Below are positions 1-10,698 of a stretch of 64,000 nt of DNA, piece by piece. Both the position numbers and the translations under genes were made by a program. A model generated the notes under the pieces. That model made no database searches and had not been told where the DNA came from. It worked only from the letters and a program-made list of their open reading frames with translations. The stretch comes from Janthinobacterium sp. (GTDB lineage Bacteria; Pseudomonadota; Gammaproteobacteria; Burkholderiales; Burkholderiaceae_D), in assembly GCA_003133225.1 (NCBI GenBank), contig PKWL01000090.1, positions 1 to 64,000 of the forward strand. The letters are read 5' to 3'. Numbering within the stretch: the first letter of the stretch is position 1; every line of letters begins with the position of its first letter.

Positions 1-13
1 GGATAGTTGACAT

Positions 14-292
14 CGACCAGGCCACTGTGATCAGGTCGTCATTTGCTCCAACGACAGCGACATTGAGCCGGTGCTGAAGCTGCTGACACTGGACGCACCT
101 GAAGTCACTGTGGGTTTGGTGATGCCGCTGCGTGAACATGGCCCGGATACGCAGCGGTTTTCCAACAAGCGATTGATTGGCAAAACCCATTGGGTGCGGC
201 ACTACATTCGGGACGATGAACTGGCCAAGTCCCAACTTCCGCAACACGTACCGACCAACAAGAAGGCCGCCAGCAAGCCAGTGCATTGGTGA
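14..292 (+). pseudogene. C-terminal fragment of a NYN-domain (LabA-like) protein
   Basis: In-frame reading DQVVICSNDSDIEPVLKLLTLDAPEVTVGLVMPL...KRLIGKTHWVRHYIRDDELAKSQLP; NYN-like VVICSNDSDIEP motif; in-frame stop just upstream near base 8, so no intact N-terminus in this window. Confidence 0.45.
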
Positions 293-427
293 TCACCGAA
301 GCGCTCAGTAGCAAGGATTTGGCATCCGTGGAAATTGTTCTTGGTACGGGCGAAGAGGGACGCAAAAAACAAAAGGCAAGACCTGACCCCGCGACCTGCG
401 CTGGCTTTGGCTTGCACGCACGCTGGT

Positions 428-505
428 CAGTTGGCGACGTTTGATGCACGCTTGGTCACCTCCGCTGTGCGGCATGGAGTGACAGGGTTGTGTGTTTTGA
501 AATAA
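428..505 (+). pseudogene. C-terminal remnant of a PIN-domain (VapC-like) toxin
   Basis: Frame reads QLATFDARLVTSAVRHGVTGLCVLK*, typical VapC C-terminal TFDxxL...G pattern; no upstream PIN domain. Confidence 0.4.
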
Positions 506-922
506 TTGGAATCTGACCCCGATTACTCGACAAGTACGACAAGCAGTATTTATTGCGATTTATAAACCCACGCCTGAAATCCTTTATCACCAGGTCTGCG
601 ATGCCGACCGAGCAGCACGTTTCATCAAACGTTTTGCACACCGCAAGCACCCCGTATCAGTGCCAATCATAGAGACACCGCCGCCAAGTCGCGGGGCATT
701 GGCTGCACATCGACTCGCTCGCTTCGCTGCTCGCTTTGGTATTACTTTGCCATTTGGTCAGGTTCATCCCGTGGAAGAATTGCCGACTCCTGTTAGAGAA
801 AACTGGAGGGCGCTTCAATGGGGCGAATGGGAGGCCAATGTGTACGACAATTTTTGTCCTGCTTGCAAGCAAATGACGTTAATATTTGATGCCGCGTCAT
901 TAGTGATGCTTGACTGACATGC

Positions 923-1204
923 CTACAAGCCCGCTGAACCCAAAAGCGACGACGGCGACGTTTTCAACGCGCCAGCAATTTTCACGACATTCATCACAGT
1001 CGGGTTGTGTTCACCGCGCTCAATGCCGCCCATGTAAGACCGATCAAGGTCAGCATCCACCGCCAAAGCTTCTTGCGACAGGCCAACTCCCGTTCGTGCT
1101 CGACGAATCGCCGCACCGAGTGCCATCAACACTGGATCGCCTGCATACGTGGGAGATGGTTTCGCCATCCCTTGATCGTCCGTTGTTGACGGATACAACA
1201 CCAC
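923..1204 (-). CDS. XRE-family helix-turn-helix transcriptional regulator
   Basis: ALGAAIRRARTGVGLSQEALAVDADLDRSYMGGIERGEHNPTVMNVVKIAGAL = classic HTH_XRE. Confidence 0.8.
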   Translation of the reverse strand: MVLYPSTTDDQGMAKPSPTYAGDPVLMALGAAIRRARTGVGLSQEALAVDADLDRSYMGGIERGEHNPTVMNVVKIAGALKTSPSSLLGSAGL

Positions 1205-1388
1205 GGGATAGGATACCCTAATACTGAATCATTTCCGAATCGGTGTCGCCTATGAGATCAATCTGTCGCCGACTAAAGTGAGGTCAAGCTGCGGTGTATA
1301 AAAAAGTGAAATGAATTACCCTGCCACAAGTTGCTGGGTATCATGGCCACTAAATTAAAACTAATCACCATAGCTTGAAGTTACCCAA

Positions 1389-3365
1389 ATGGGAATACAG
1401 GACAGAGACTACGTGCGCGACAGGCACAGGTTGGCGAGTTCCAGCGGTGGTGGCCGCGCTGTCGCAGGTAATCAAGGGTCCGCAAACTCCTTTAGCAAAC
1501 TGAAAACGGCTGCGATCTACATGGTCATCATGGTCCTGTTGGGTCTGTCGCTGTCCCAGATGCTGGATCACCACCGGTCTATTGGCAACTGCAATCTGAA
1601 GAGCATCAAACTCGATGCGAATGGCGATGGAGCGCTAACTTACAGGGATGTTGGAGACATCACCCTTGGTCTTTTTGAAATTCCAGCCAAACTGTCATCT
1701 GCAAATGAGACTGTAAAGCCACTGGCTACATTCCTCGAATTGAAGAAAGAATCCTGTAGCGGTTGGATCAGCGTAATTTTCAATGGTATTAGTTGGCTGC
1801 TCAGTCTGAGTTTTTTGAACTTACTGGTTTCGTCAATGGCTTACGGTTTGCGGCGACTCTTTAAGCTTGTTCTGTTCGATGCCATCAAGCTCTCGCCGTT
1901 CCCAAAATTCAATGCCAAAGTTTTCCGCATCCTTTGTTCGAAATTCTCTCTCTTAGTGCTTCCAAGATATCTAATCTTGCTGGTAGCGGGAGTTACTGTT
2001 ATCAGTCTTTTGGCGAGCAGGAATATGTCAACGACGGTAGCGGTTGGCACCAAGGGAAAATCTCTACCGAAAACAGTATCCGCAATGACATCTTTGCCTA
2101 ATACAGTGTCCAAATTCAAGACGTTGGAAAAACTGAAATCGCAGGCAAGTTCCAACCTGTATCGAGATCATTTGCCAGAGTTCAAGAAGATTGATGTCCT
2201 CGTTGCCTCTGTCTCGGCTAGCCAATACCTCAACGTCGATGCATTGGCAAAAGAGCTGACACAAGGGTTGGACAGTGAATTGCAAAAAACCTACTCGATC
2301 TACAGGTGGGTCGCTCAAAACATTGAGTACGACACTGATGCCTACTTTTCAAACAACCTGAGAGGCATCGGCAGTGCGTCTGTAGTGTTGAAGAACAGAA
2401 AGGCAGTGTGCGATGGGTATTCAGAACTGATGATGAAATTGGGCCACGCGGCAGGTTTGAAGATTGAAAAAATCAGCGGCTATGCTAAAGGCTATGGCTA
2501 CGCCGTTGGCAACACCCATGCAAAATCAAATCACGCGTGGAATGCAGTAAAGATCGACGACAGCTGGTACTTGCTGGACTCCACATGGGATGCCGGTAGC
2601 GTGAACAGGGAAACAAGAAAGTTCGTCAAGAAGAATGATGATTTCAACTACTTCTTGACCAGTCCCGGCATCTTTATATACAACCACTATCCAGAGCTAA
2701 ACAAGTGGCAGCTGCTTGAAAGGGAGTGGGATAGGGAAGAGTTTTTCTCGAAGGTTGGTGCCAACGAAAAGGCATTCCGATTGGGTCTGGACATTGGGAA
2801 TAACAGCAATGCCACCGTCACCATCGACAGTACTCCATATATTTTTGATTTTAGAACCTCAGCACAGATGACGGGTAACTTGGCGACACCGAGTGGCAAA
2901 GTTCCCGGCAATTGGTCTCTGACTGTCTTTGATACCGACGGTAAGTCCAAATTATTGGTATCTGCACCAAGTAAAGGCAGTTACGACCTGTTGTTGTTTG
3001 GTAAGGGTGAAAATGGCTCTGGCGGCTTTATGAGCCTGTTGGAGTACAAGCTCATCGTAAATGACGTATCTAGGAATGCCGACGGGTTTCCTACTACATA
3101 CGGCAGGTACTCTCTAAATAAAGTAGTTCTCAAATCACCAATGAACGGAAGGCTTCCGGCACACGAACCCGTTCATTTCAAGCTAGGGGCTACAGAAGCC
3201 AGAAAGGTGGTGCTCTATCAGCATGGCAAGCCGATACATACGCTATCGCAGGAGGACGGATTTTTCGTCGGCACCGTCACCATGTCTGAGGGTGACGTTA
3301 CTGTTTTCGCAGAATTCAATGATGCCAATAAACTAGAAGGTCTACTGAAGTATCAGGTTCGTTAG
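1389..3365 (+). CDS. Membrane protein with EF-hand-like loop and transglutaminase-like (kyphoscoliosis-type) domain
   Basis: 658 aa; KLDANGDGALTYRDVGDIT EF-hand-like loop; TM segments; AVCDGYSELMMKL...SNHAWNAVKIDDSWYLLDSTWDAG = Cys/His/Asp transglutaminase core. Confidence 0.75.
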   Translation: MGIQDRDYVRDRHRLASSSGGGRAVAGNQGSANSFSKLKTAAIYMVIMVLLGLSLSQMLDHHRSIGNCNLKSIKLDANGDGALTYRDVGDITLGLFEIPAKLSSANETVKPLATFLELKKESCSGWISVIFNGISWLLSLSFLNLLVSSMAYGLRRLFKLVLFDAIKLSPFPKFNAKVFRILCSKFSLLVLPRYLILLVAGVTVISLLASRNMSTTVAVGTKGKSLPKTVSAMTSLPNTVSKFKTLEKLKSQASSNLYRDHLPEFKKIDVLVASVSASQYLNVDALAKELTQGLDSELQKTYSIYRWVAQNIEYDTDAYFSNNLRGIGSASVVLKNRKAVCDGYSELMMKLGHAAGLKIEKISGYAKGYGYAVGNTHAKSNHAWNAVKIDDSWYLLDSTWDAGSVNRETRKFVKKNDDFNYFLTSPGIFIYNHYPELNKWQLLEREWDREEFFSKVGANEKAFRLGLDIGNNSNATVTIDSTPYIFDFRTSAQMTGNLATPSGKVPGNWSLTVFDTDGKSKLLVSAPSKGSYDLLLFGKGENGSGGFMSLLEYKLIVNDVSRNADGFPTTYGRYSLNKVVLKSPMNGRLPAHEPVHFKLGATEARKVVLYQHGKPIHTLSQEDGFFVGTVTMSEGDVTVFAEFNDANKLEGLLKYQVR

Positions 3366-3584
3366 TGACAGTGTAAATAAATTTTATAGAGGGGGTGGGG
3401 GGTTTGCTGAAAACCAATAGGGGGGGTGTTTCCATATTTTGAAGATTGCCCGCCGTGGTTGTGAAATAGTGTTCATACGAAACTGGCGGGATCCTTTCTG
3501 CCAAGCGGATGGTGGGGTGCGGTGGGGTCTGCCGGATGCCGTTTTGGAAAGCCCGTGGTGGATCGACATAGGCAATATGGCACA

Positions 3585-3951
3585 ATGAAATTTCCCCTGC
3601 TACTTTCCGTGATGCTGGCACTGTCCTGCCAAGTTGCCGATGCCCATATCAAGCGCAGCCAAAGCGCCAAGGTTGCATTCAAACAGCAGCACGCATGCCC
3701 AAGCCACAGGCGCACGCAAAGGGCCTTGCAAGGGCTATGTCATAGATCACATAGTTCCGCTCGCATGCCACGGTGCTGATGCGCCATCCAATATGCAGTG
3801 GCAGACCGTTTCTGAAGGCAAGGCAAAGGACAAATGGGAGCGCAAGGTGTGGGAAGTGATCTTGCTAGTCACGACAGACCGGGGTATCAAAGGCAAAGTG
3901 GGGGTACAGACGGGGGTTCGAAGTGCCTTTTGGCGTGTGGTAAACAAATGA
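3585..3951 (+). pseudogene. Secreted HNH endonuclease interrupted by a +1 frameshift near 3701
   Basis: Signal peptide MKFPLLLSVMLALSCQVADA then KQQHACP in frame 1; ATGARKGPCKGYVIDHIVPLACHGADAPSNMQWQTVSEGKAKDKWER in frame 2; removing one A restores HACPATGARKG. Confidence 0.65.
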
Positions 3952-4075
3952 AAATCAATTAGTTACGATAGTTTATCGAATCCGTTAATCGCACCACTTC
4001 ATTGTTTCGCGCGGTAACGCCGTATGCCATCAGTTTAGCTGCCTCCTCGACCGATTCACTGCTCAAGGCGTCGCG

Positions 4076-7000
4076 CTAGCCCTCCATCCCCCTTTTCAGC
4101 CGCCACTGCTTGACCAGCGCATAGATCGCGGGAATCACGGCCAGGGTCAGGATGGTGCTGGAGACCATGCCGCCGACCATCGGCGCTGCGATGCGGCTCA
4201 TGACTTCCGAGCCGGTCCCCGTGCCCCACATGATCGGCAACAGACCCGCCATGATGGCCACCACCGTCATCATCTTGGGCCGCACGCGCTCCACAGCGCC
4301 TTCCATCACTGCCTCGTAGAGATCGGTCACAGTCGGGGCTCTATTGGCCACCCGGCACTGCTCTTTAATTTCTTCCCACGCATGATCCAAGTAAATCAGC
4401 ATAATGACGCCGGTCTCGGCCGCCACACCGGCCAGCGCGATGAAGCCGACCGCCACCGCCACCGACAGGTTGTATTTCAACGCCCACATCAGCCAGATGC
4501 CGCCGACCAGCGCAAACGGCACCGAGAGCATGACGATCAGCGTCTCGGTGATGCGCCGGAAGTTCAGGTACAGCAGCAGGAAGATCGACAGCAGCGTGAC
4601 CGGGATGACCACTTTCATTTTTTCGATGGCGCGCTCCATGTACTCGAACTGGCCGCTCCAGGTGACGTAATAGCCGCTCGGGAAAGTGATTTGTTTGGCC
4701 ACAGCGGCTTTGGCATCGGCCACATAGCCGCCAATGTCGCGGTCGCGGATGTCAACGTAGATGTAGGCCGACAGCAGCGCATTTTCGGTACGGATGCCGG
4801 GCGCACCTTTGGCCACCACCACCTTGGCCACCTGGCCCAGCGGGATCATGGCGCCATCCATGGTGGGCACCAGCACCTCACGGGCAATCTGCTGCGGGTC
4901 GCCGCGCAATTCACGCGGGTAACGCACCGTGACACCGTAGCGCTCGCGCCCTTCCACAGTGGTGGTCACCATCTCGCCGCCCAGCGCGGTGCCAACCACG
5001 TCGAGCAGGTCGCCCACCGCCAGCCCGTAGCGCGCCAGTTGCTCGCGATCGGGTTCGATGTTCAGATAGAAGCCGCCCGTAATGCGTTCGGCAAAAGCGC
5101 TACTGGTGCCGGGCACGGTCTTCACGACCGCTTCAATCTGCTTGGCCAGCTTTTCCATCTCGTCCAGATCCTTGCCGAAAACCTTGATGCCGATCGGGGT
5201 GCGAATGCCGGTGGAGAGCATGTCGATTCGCGCCTTGATCGGCATGGTCCAGGAGTTGGCCACGCCGGGGAATTGCAGCGCCTTGTCCATCTCGGCAATC
5301 AGCTTGTCGATGGTGAGGCCCGCGCGCCACTCGGACTCGGGCTTGAGGTTGATCACAGTCTCGAACATCTCGGTCGGCGCCGGGTCGGTGGCCGTGTTGG
5401 CGCGCCCGGCCTTGCCAAAGACTGACGAAACTTCGGGGAAGCTCTTGATGATCTTGTCCTGCGTTTGCAGCAGCTCGGCGGCCTTGGTGATCGACATCCC
5501 CGGCAGTGACGCCGGCATGTACAGCAGCGAACCTTCGTTAAGCGTCGGCATGAATTCGGAGCCGAGTTGCGAGGCCGGATAGTAGGAGACGGCCAGTGCC
5601 AACAGCGCCAGAAAAATGGTGAGCTTCTTCCATTTCATCACGCCCGCGATGATGGGACGATAGATCCAGATCAAAAAGCGGTTGACCGGGTTCTTCGCTT
5701 CCGGCATCACCTTGCCGCGAATGAACAGCAGCATCAGCACCGGCACCAGCGTGACCGACAGCAGCGCGGCGCTGGCCATGGAGAAAGTCTTGGTGTAGGC
5801 CAGTGGCGAAAACAGCCGCCCTTCTTGCCCTTCAAGGCTGAACACCGGCAGGAATGAGACCGTGATAATGAGCAACGAGAAGAACAGCGCGGGACCGACC
5901 TCTCGACATGCATCGAGCATGGCATCGAAGCGTTGTAACCTGGTGTGATTTTCGGACAGGCGCTCCAGGTGCTTGTGCGCGTTTTCGATCATCACGATGG
6001 CCGCGTCGATCATGGCGCCGATGGCAATCGCAATGCCGCCCAAGCTCATCAGGTTGGAGCTCATGCCGAGCAAGCGCATGGCAATGAAGGCCATCAAGAT
6101 GCCCACCGGCAGCATCAGAATCGCCACCAGTGCGCTGCGCACATGCAGCAGAAAGATCACACAGACTGCAGCCACGATCAAGGATTCTTCCAGCAGTGTG
6201 TGCTTGAGCGTCTCAATCGCGCGGTTAATCAGTTCAGAGCGGTCATAAACGGTCTGCACTGTCACACCGGCAGGCAGGCCCGGGCCAATTTCCTTGATTT
6301 TTTCTTTGAGGTTGGAGATCACTTCGAGCGCGTTTTGTCCATAGCGTGCCATGGCGATACCCGAGACCACTTCGCCTTCGCCGTTGAGCTCGGTCACGCC
6401 GCGCCGCTCATCCGGTGTGAGTTCCACCCGCGCGATGTCGCGGATCAACACCGGCGTACCCTTGTCGCTCTTGACCACCAGCAACTCGATGTCGCTCTTG
6501 CCACGAAGGTAACCTTTGCCGCGTACCATGTATTCGGTCTCGGCCATCTCCACGGTCCGGCCACCGACGTCACGATTCGAGTCGCGAATCACTTGCGCCA
6601 CTTTCATCAACGGGATGCCGTAGGCGCGCAGCTTGACCGGGTCCACCGTCACCTGGTAGGTTTGTACAAAGCCGCCCACCGAAGCCACTTCAGCGACACC
6701 ATGTGCCTTGGTCAACTGATAGCGCACATACCAGTCCTGGATGGAGCGCAGTTCAGCCAGCGTCTTGTCTTTGGCCAGCAGCGCGTACTCATAGACCCAG
6801 CCGACGCCGGTGGCGTCCGGCCCGATTTGTGGCGTAATGCCTTTGGGCATGCGCCCGGAGGCAAAGTTCAGGTACTCCAGCACGCGCGAGCGTGCCCAGT
6901 AGATGTCGGTGCCATCTTCAAAAATGATATAGACAAACGAGGCTCCGAAGAAAGAAAAGCCGCGCACCACTTTCGACTTCGGTACCGACAGCATGGCGGT

Positions 7001-7210
7001 GGTCAGCGGGTAAGTGACCTGGTCCTCCACCACCTGCGGCGCCTGGCCGGGGTACTCGGTATAGACGATGACCTGCACGTCCGACAGGTCGGGTAGCGCG
7101 TCGATCGGCGTGCGCAGCACGGCGAAAACGCCACCCACCACGATGAAGAGCGTTGCCAGCAGCACCAGAAAGCGGTTGCGGCCTGACCAGGCAATGATTT
7201 TGGAGAGCAT
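4076..7210 (-). CDS. cusA: CusA/CzcA-family heavy-metal RND efflux permease
   Basis: 1044 aa; MLSKIIAWSGRNRFLVLLATLFIVVGG...DALPDLSDVQVIVYTEYPGQAP; RND HME family signatures. Confidence 0.95.
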   Translation of the reverse strand: MLSKIIAWSGRNRFLVLLATLFIVVGGVFAVLRTPIDALPDLSDVQVIVYTEYPGQAPQVVEDQVTYPLTTAMLSVPKSKVVRGFSFFGASFVYIIFEDGTDIYWARSRVLEYLNFASGRMPKGITPQIGPDATGVGWVYEYALLAKDKTLAELRSIQDWYVRYQLTKAHGVAEVASVGGFVQTYQVTVDPVKLRAYGIPLMKVAQVIRDSNRDVGGRTVEMAETEYMVRGKGYLRGKSDIELLVVKSDKGTPVLIRDIARVELTPDERRGVTELNGEGEVVSGIAMARYGQNALEVISNLKEKIKEIGPGLPAGVTVQTVYDRSELINRAIETLKHTLLEESLIVAAVCVIFLLHVRSALVAILMLPVGILMAFIAMRLLGMSSNLMSLGGIAIAIGAMIDAAIVMIENAHKHLERLSENHTRLQRFDAMLDACREVGPALFFSLLIITVSFLPVFSLEGQEGRLFSPLAYTKTFSMASAALLSVTLVPVLMLLFIRGKVMPEAKNPVNRFLIWIYRPIIAGVMKWKKLTIFLALLALAVSYYPASQLGSEFMPTLNEGSLLYMPASLPGMSITKAAELLQTQDKIIKSFPEVSSVFGKAGRANTATDPAPTEMFETVINLKPESEWRAGLTIDKLIAEMDKALQFPGVANSWTMPIKARIDMLSTGIRTPIGIKVFGKDLDEMEKLAKQIEAVVKTVPGTSSAFAERITGGFYLNIEPDREQLARYGLAVGDLLDVVGTALGGEMVTTTVEGRERYGVTVRYPRELRGDPQQIAREVLVPTMDGAMIPLGQVAKVVVAKGAPGIRTENALLSAYIYVDIRDRDIGGYVADAKAAVAKQITFPSGYYVTWSGQFEYMERAIEKMKVVIPVTLLSIFLLLYLNFRRITETLIVMLSVPFALVGGIWLMWALKYNLSVAVAVGFIALAGVAAETGVIMLIYLDHAWEEIKEQCRVANRAPTVTDLYEAVMEGAVERVRPKMMTVVAIMAGLLPIMWGTGTGSEVMSRIAAPMVGGMVSSTILTLAVIPAIYALVKQWRLKRGMEG

Positions 7211-7222
7211 GGTGCAGGCCTT

Positions 7223-8767
7223 TTAGGGTGCAGGCTTGACGCTGGTAATGACCCACTCGCCCCGCTGGCGCTCGACAAATTCAAAGTCCACTTTGGCACC
7301 CGGCTTGAGCGCATTGAGCAGCGCCGCATTGGCGGCCTTGAACTCCATCGTCATGGCCGGCCACTTGAGGCTGGCAATCGCGCCATGGCTGATGCTGACA
7401 GTCAGCGCTTTGGCGTCAAGCTCTTGCACTGTGCCCACCGCCTGATGGCTTGTTGCCTTGGCGGCGGGCGCGGCTACTGCCGCACTGGCTGGTGTTGCGG
7501 GTGCTGCACTGGCGAAGCCGCCCACTGCGGCTTTCAAATTGCTCTCGGCATCAATCAGGAAATTGGCTGCGACCACCACCAACTCGCCGTCTTTGACACC
7601 ATCACGTACTTCGACATAGCTGTCGCTGCGCGCACCCAGTTTCACTTCACGCGGTTCGAATCGGCCCGCACCTTTCTCAATCAGCACGATCTGGCGCGTG
7701 CCGCTGTCAATCACTGCCGACACCGGCACCGTGACCACGGGGCCTGCCGCTGCGATCTGCATTTCCATTTGCGCAAACATGCCCGGCTTGAGCAGCAGCC
7801 CCGGGTTGGCCAGCTCCACGCGCACCGGCACCGTTCGTGTTTCGGCTTTGAGCGTGGGATAGACATAGGTGACGGTGCCCGCAAATATTTTGTCCGGGTA
7901 AGCGTTGATTCTTACTTGCGCTTTGGCTCCGTTTTTGACCAGTCCCAGGTCTTGCTCAAACACGTCGGCAATCACCCACACATGCGATAGATCGGCCACC
8001 TGGTAGAGCACTTCGCCCGGCATGAAGCGCATGCCTTGCACGGCTTTTTTCTCCATCACGATGCCGGAGGCGGGTGAGCGGAAAGTGAGCGTGCGCTGGG
8101 TTGCGCCCGACTGCGTCAAGGCCTTGATTTGCTCATCGGAGATGTCCCAATTTTTCAAGCGTTGCAGGCTGGACTGGGCCAACTGCTGCATCCCCGTTTG
8201 AGCCTGACTGCTGGCACCCTTGAGGGCAGTTACGCCCTGCACTGCAACGGCGTATTCGCGCTGCGCTGACACCAGCTCCGGGCTGTAGACTTCAAACAGC
8301 GGCTGGCCCTTCGCGACCGGCTGCCCGGTGACGTTGACATGCAGGCGCTCGACATAACCCTCAAACTTGGGCGCGATGGTGAACAGTCGGCGTTCATCGG
8401 GCTCGATACGACCGGCAGCGCGTACGGTTTTGTCGAGCGCGCGTAACTGCGCGGCCTCGGTGCGCACGCCGAGTTTTTGAACCTTCTCGGTACTGATCTT
8501 GATTTGATTGGCAGGCGTTTGCTCTTCGTCAGCCCCACCCGAAAAAACCGCGATGTAGTCCATGCCCATTGGGTCTTTTTTCGGCGTGGGCGAGGTGTCG
8601 CTCAGGCCCATTGGGTTGCGGTAGTAAAGGATTTTTTTAGCCGGTGGTGCAGTCACCGCACTGGCCTGGGGTTGCAGCCCGGTGTCCCTGTGGCCCACCC
8701 AGTAGCCACCGCCTGCGGCGAGCGCCACGACGATGACGCCGAGGGCAATTCCAGCTCCCTGTTTCAT
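7223..8767 (-). CDS. cusB: CusB-type periplasmic adaptor with C-terminal CusF-like domain
   Basis: 514 aa; N-terminal YYRNPMGLSDTSPTPKKDPMGMDYIAVF heavy-metal-binding segment; HlyD core; C-terminal SLKWPAMTMEFKA CusF signature. Confidence 0.93.
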   Translation of the reverse strand: MKQGAGIALGVIVVALAAGGGYWVGHRDTGLQPQASAVTAPPAKKILYYRNPMGLSDTSPTPKKDPMGMDYIAVFSGGADEEQTPANQIKISTEKVQKLGVRTEAAQLRALDKTVRAAGRIEPDERRLFTIAPKFEGYVERLHVNVTGQPVAKGQPLFEVYSPELVSAQREYAVAVQGVTALKGASSQAQTGMQQLAQSSLQRLKNWDISDEQIKALTQSGATQRTLTFRSPASGIVMEKKAVQGMRFMPGEVLYQVADLSHVWVIADVFEQDLGLVKNGAKAQVRINAYPDKIFAGTVTYVYPTLKAETRTVPVRVELANPGLLLKPGMFAQMEMQIAAAGPVVTVPVSAVIDSGTRQIVLIEKGAGRFEPREVKLGARSDSYVEVRDGVKDGELVVVAANFLIDAESNLKAAVGGFASAAPATPASAAVAAPAAKATSHQAVGTVQELDAKALTVSISHGAIASLKWPAMTMEFKAANAALLNALKPGAKVDFEFVERQRGEWVITSVKPAP

Positions 8768-10035
8768 AAATCTTCCCCAATCAGTTTTTCGATTTCGGCA
8801 AGCCGCATTTGCGCTTCAAACTGCGCCTTGATCTGGCTTTGTTTGGCTTGACGGATCTGGCGCTGTGCGTCAAGCAGGGTGGCAAAGTCGAGCTTGCCGT
8901 TTTCGTAGCCAGCCAGGGCAGAATTGAACGACAGTTCGGCCTGCGGGTGAAGGCTACTCGATGTCAGCGCTGCGCTGCGCTGCGCCGCCTCGATCGCGGC
9001 GATATTTTCGGCAAGATCGGACAGCACCTGGTTGGCGAGTGCCTCTTTGCGCGACTGCGCCGCCGACAACATGACATCGGCTTCGCGCTCCTGCGCCCGC
9101 CTGGAAGCTTGCTGTAGCGGGATGTTGATCTCGACCATCAAGTCCCATTGCTTGATGGCGCCTTGGTACTGGTTCGGTGCAATACCAAACGTGAAATCCG
9201 GGTAACGGTTCTTGTAAGTCAATTCCCGATTTTTTTCGGCCGCCTGGATGCGCGCCTCTTCAGTGAACAACTGCGGGTTGCGGCTGCGCACACGTTGCGC
9301 CAGCTTTTCGTAGTCCAGTTGCGCCGAGGTTGGAACCGGACGCGGTTCTTCGGCTGCTGCGAGCGGTGCTGTAGCGGGTCGCGCCAACAAGGTATTCATT
9401 CGCACATTGGCCTGCGTGCGTTCGCTCTGTAGCGCCACCAGTTCATTCCTCATATTGGTCTGCTCAACCTGGGCCCGGATGACGTCCTGCTGCACCGCTA
9501 GACCGCCGGCGTAACGGGCCTGGGAAATCTTCTCCAACTGCTGCATCAAAGCCAAAATTTCTTGCGTCAATTTCTCGTTGTCGCGCAGGTAATAGCGCTG
9601 GGCCTGGGTGGTCTTGATTTTGGCGGCCAGTTCGGACCAGGTGGTCAGTGCCTTGCCGTCCGCGCTCCGAACTTCAAATTCCGCGATTTTCTGTTTGAGA
9701 TCGCGCTTGCCGAACCACGGAACATCCTGCATCAGCGTGTAGCGGGTGCTGCCCACGTTGCCGGGCAAAATGCTTGGGTTCTGCTCGCCCATGCGGGTGA
9801 TGTCCATTAACTCGGTGCGCAACCTGGGATCGAGCAAAGCGCCCGCCGGCGTCACACGCTCGCCGGCGGCCTGCGCTTCCAGGCGCATGCTGGCGTACTC
9901 CGGATTGGTTGCTTTTGCGAGTGACAGCAGGCTCTCGACGCTGGCACCAGGGATCTCTTCGCTGGCCTGCGCTGCAATGGGCGCACCCAAGGCCAGCAAC
10001 ACGGCAAGTACGCCGGTTTGCAAAGGTGTTGACAT
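8764..10035 (-). CDS. cusC: CusC-type outer membrane efflux protein (TolC family)
   Basis: 423 aa; OEP repeats, operonic with cusBA (ATGA overlap). Confidence 0.9.
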   Translation of the reverse strand: MSTPLQTGVLAVLLALGAPIAAQASEEIPGASVESLLSLAKATNPEYASMRLEAQAAGERVTPAGALLDPRLRTELMDITRMGEQNPSILPGNVGSTRYTLMQDVPWFGKRDLKQKIAEFEVRSADGKALTTWSELAAKIKTTQAQRYYLRDNEKLTQEILALMQQLEKISQARYAGGLAVQQDVIRAQVEQTNMRNELVALQSERTQANVRMNTLLARPATAPLAAAEEPRPVPTSAQLDYEKLAQRVRSRNPQLFTEEARIQAAEKNRELTYKNRYPDFTFGIAPNQYQGAIKQWDLMVEINIPLQQASRRAQEREADVMLSAAQSRKEALANQVLSDLAENIAAIEAAQRSAALTSSSLHPQAELSFNSALAGYENGKLDFATLLDAQRQIRQAKQSQIKAQFEAQMRLAEIEKLIGEDL

Positions 10036-10041
10036 GGGAAT

Positions 10042-10698
10042 TTACTTTGCGTTGCTGGCCAGCAGCGCTTCGCCAACCAGATTTTTCAACTGATCAAAAC
10101 CAAAACTGGGCAGGGGCTTGCCGTTGACAAAATATTCCGGGGTCATGGTGACGTTCATGGTTTTGGCATCCGCCAGATCGCGTGCAATCGTGGCGCTGAT
10201 TTCGGGTGAATTCATGTCGTTTTGCAAACGCGCCATATCCAGCCCCAACGGGTCCAGCGCTCGCCAGATGGAATCGACCTGGGCCGTGTGGTTGATCACC
10301 CAGTCGTTTTGCGAAGCAAACAGCGCCTCCAGTGTTTGCCGGAACTGGCCTTGCTTGCGCGCTGCTTCAAGCGCTTTAACGACCTGCTCAGAGCCGGGGT
10401 GAAACGGGGCATAGCGCATGGACAAACGAATCTTGCCGGGGTGCTCCGCCATCAAGGCCTTGACCATCGGATAGAAGTCGCGGCAGGTGTCGCAGGCAGG
10501 GTCGAAGAACTCAACGATATGCACCGGTGCATCGGGGCTGCCAAAGCTCGGTGCATCAGCGCGCACTAGAACAGCAAGGTTTTGTGCCGCCAGTTTCGAG
10601 GCCTGCTCAGTTTGTTGCTTCTGGTAGAAAAAAGCGCCAACAAAAAACGCGACGATTAGGATGCCTGAGGCGACAATAAAAATGTTCTTTTGTTTCAT
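10042..10698 (-). CDS. DsbA-family thioredoxin-like protein
   Basis: From MKQKNIF; FFDPACDTCRDFYPMVKAL (CxxC) and MTPEYFVNGKPLPSFG. Confidence 0.85.
   Translation of the reverse strand: MKQKNIFIVASGILIVAFFVGAFFYQKQQTEQASKLAAQNLAVLVRADAPSFGSPDAPVHIVEFFDPACDTCRDFYPMVKALMAEHPGKIRLSMRYAPFHPGSEQVVKALEAARKQGQFRQTLEALFASQNDWVINHTAQVDSIWRALDPLGLDMARLQNDMNSPEISATIARDLADAKTMNVTMTPEYFVNGKPLPSFGFDQLKNLVGEALLASNAK

Noticed and set aside
4382-5425. Long + strand ORF (347 aa) opposite cusA, and 5945..7096 (383 aa)
   Set aside because: Shadow ORFs: His/Gln/Asp-rich translations antisense to an unambiguous RND permease
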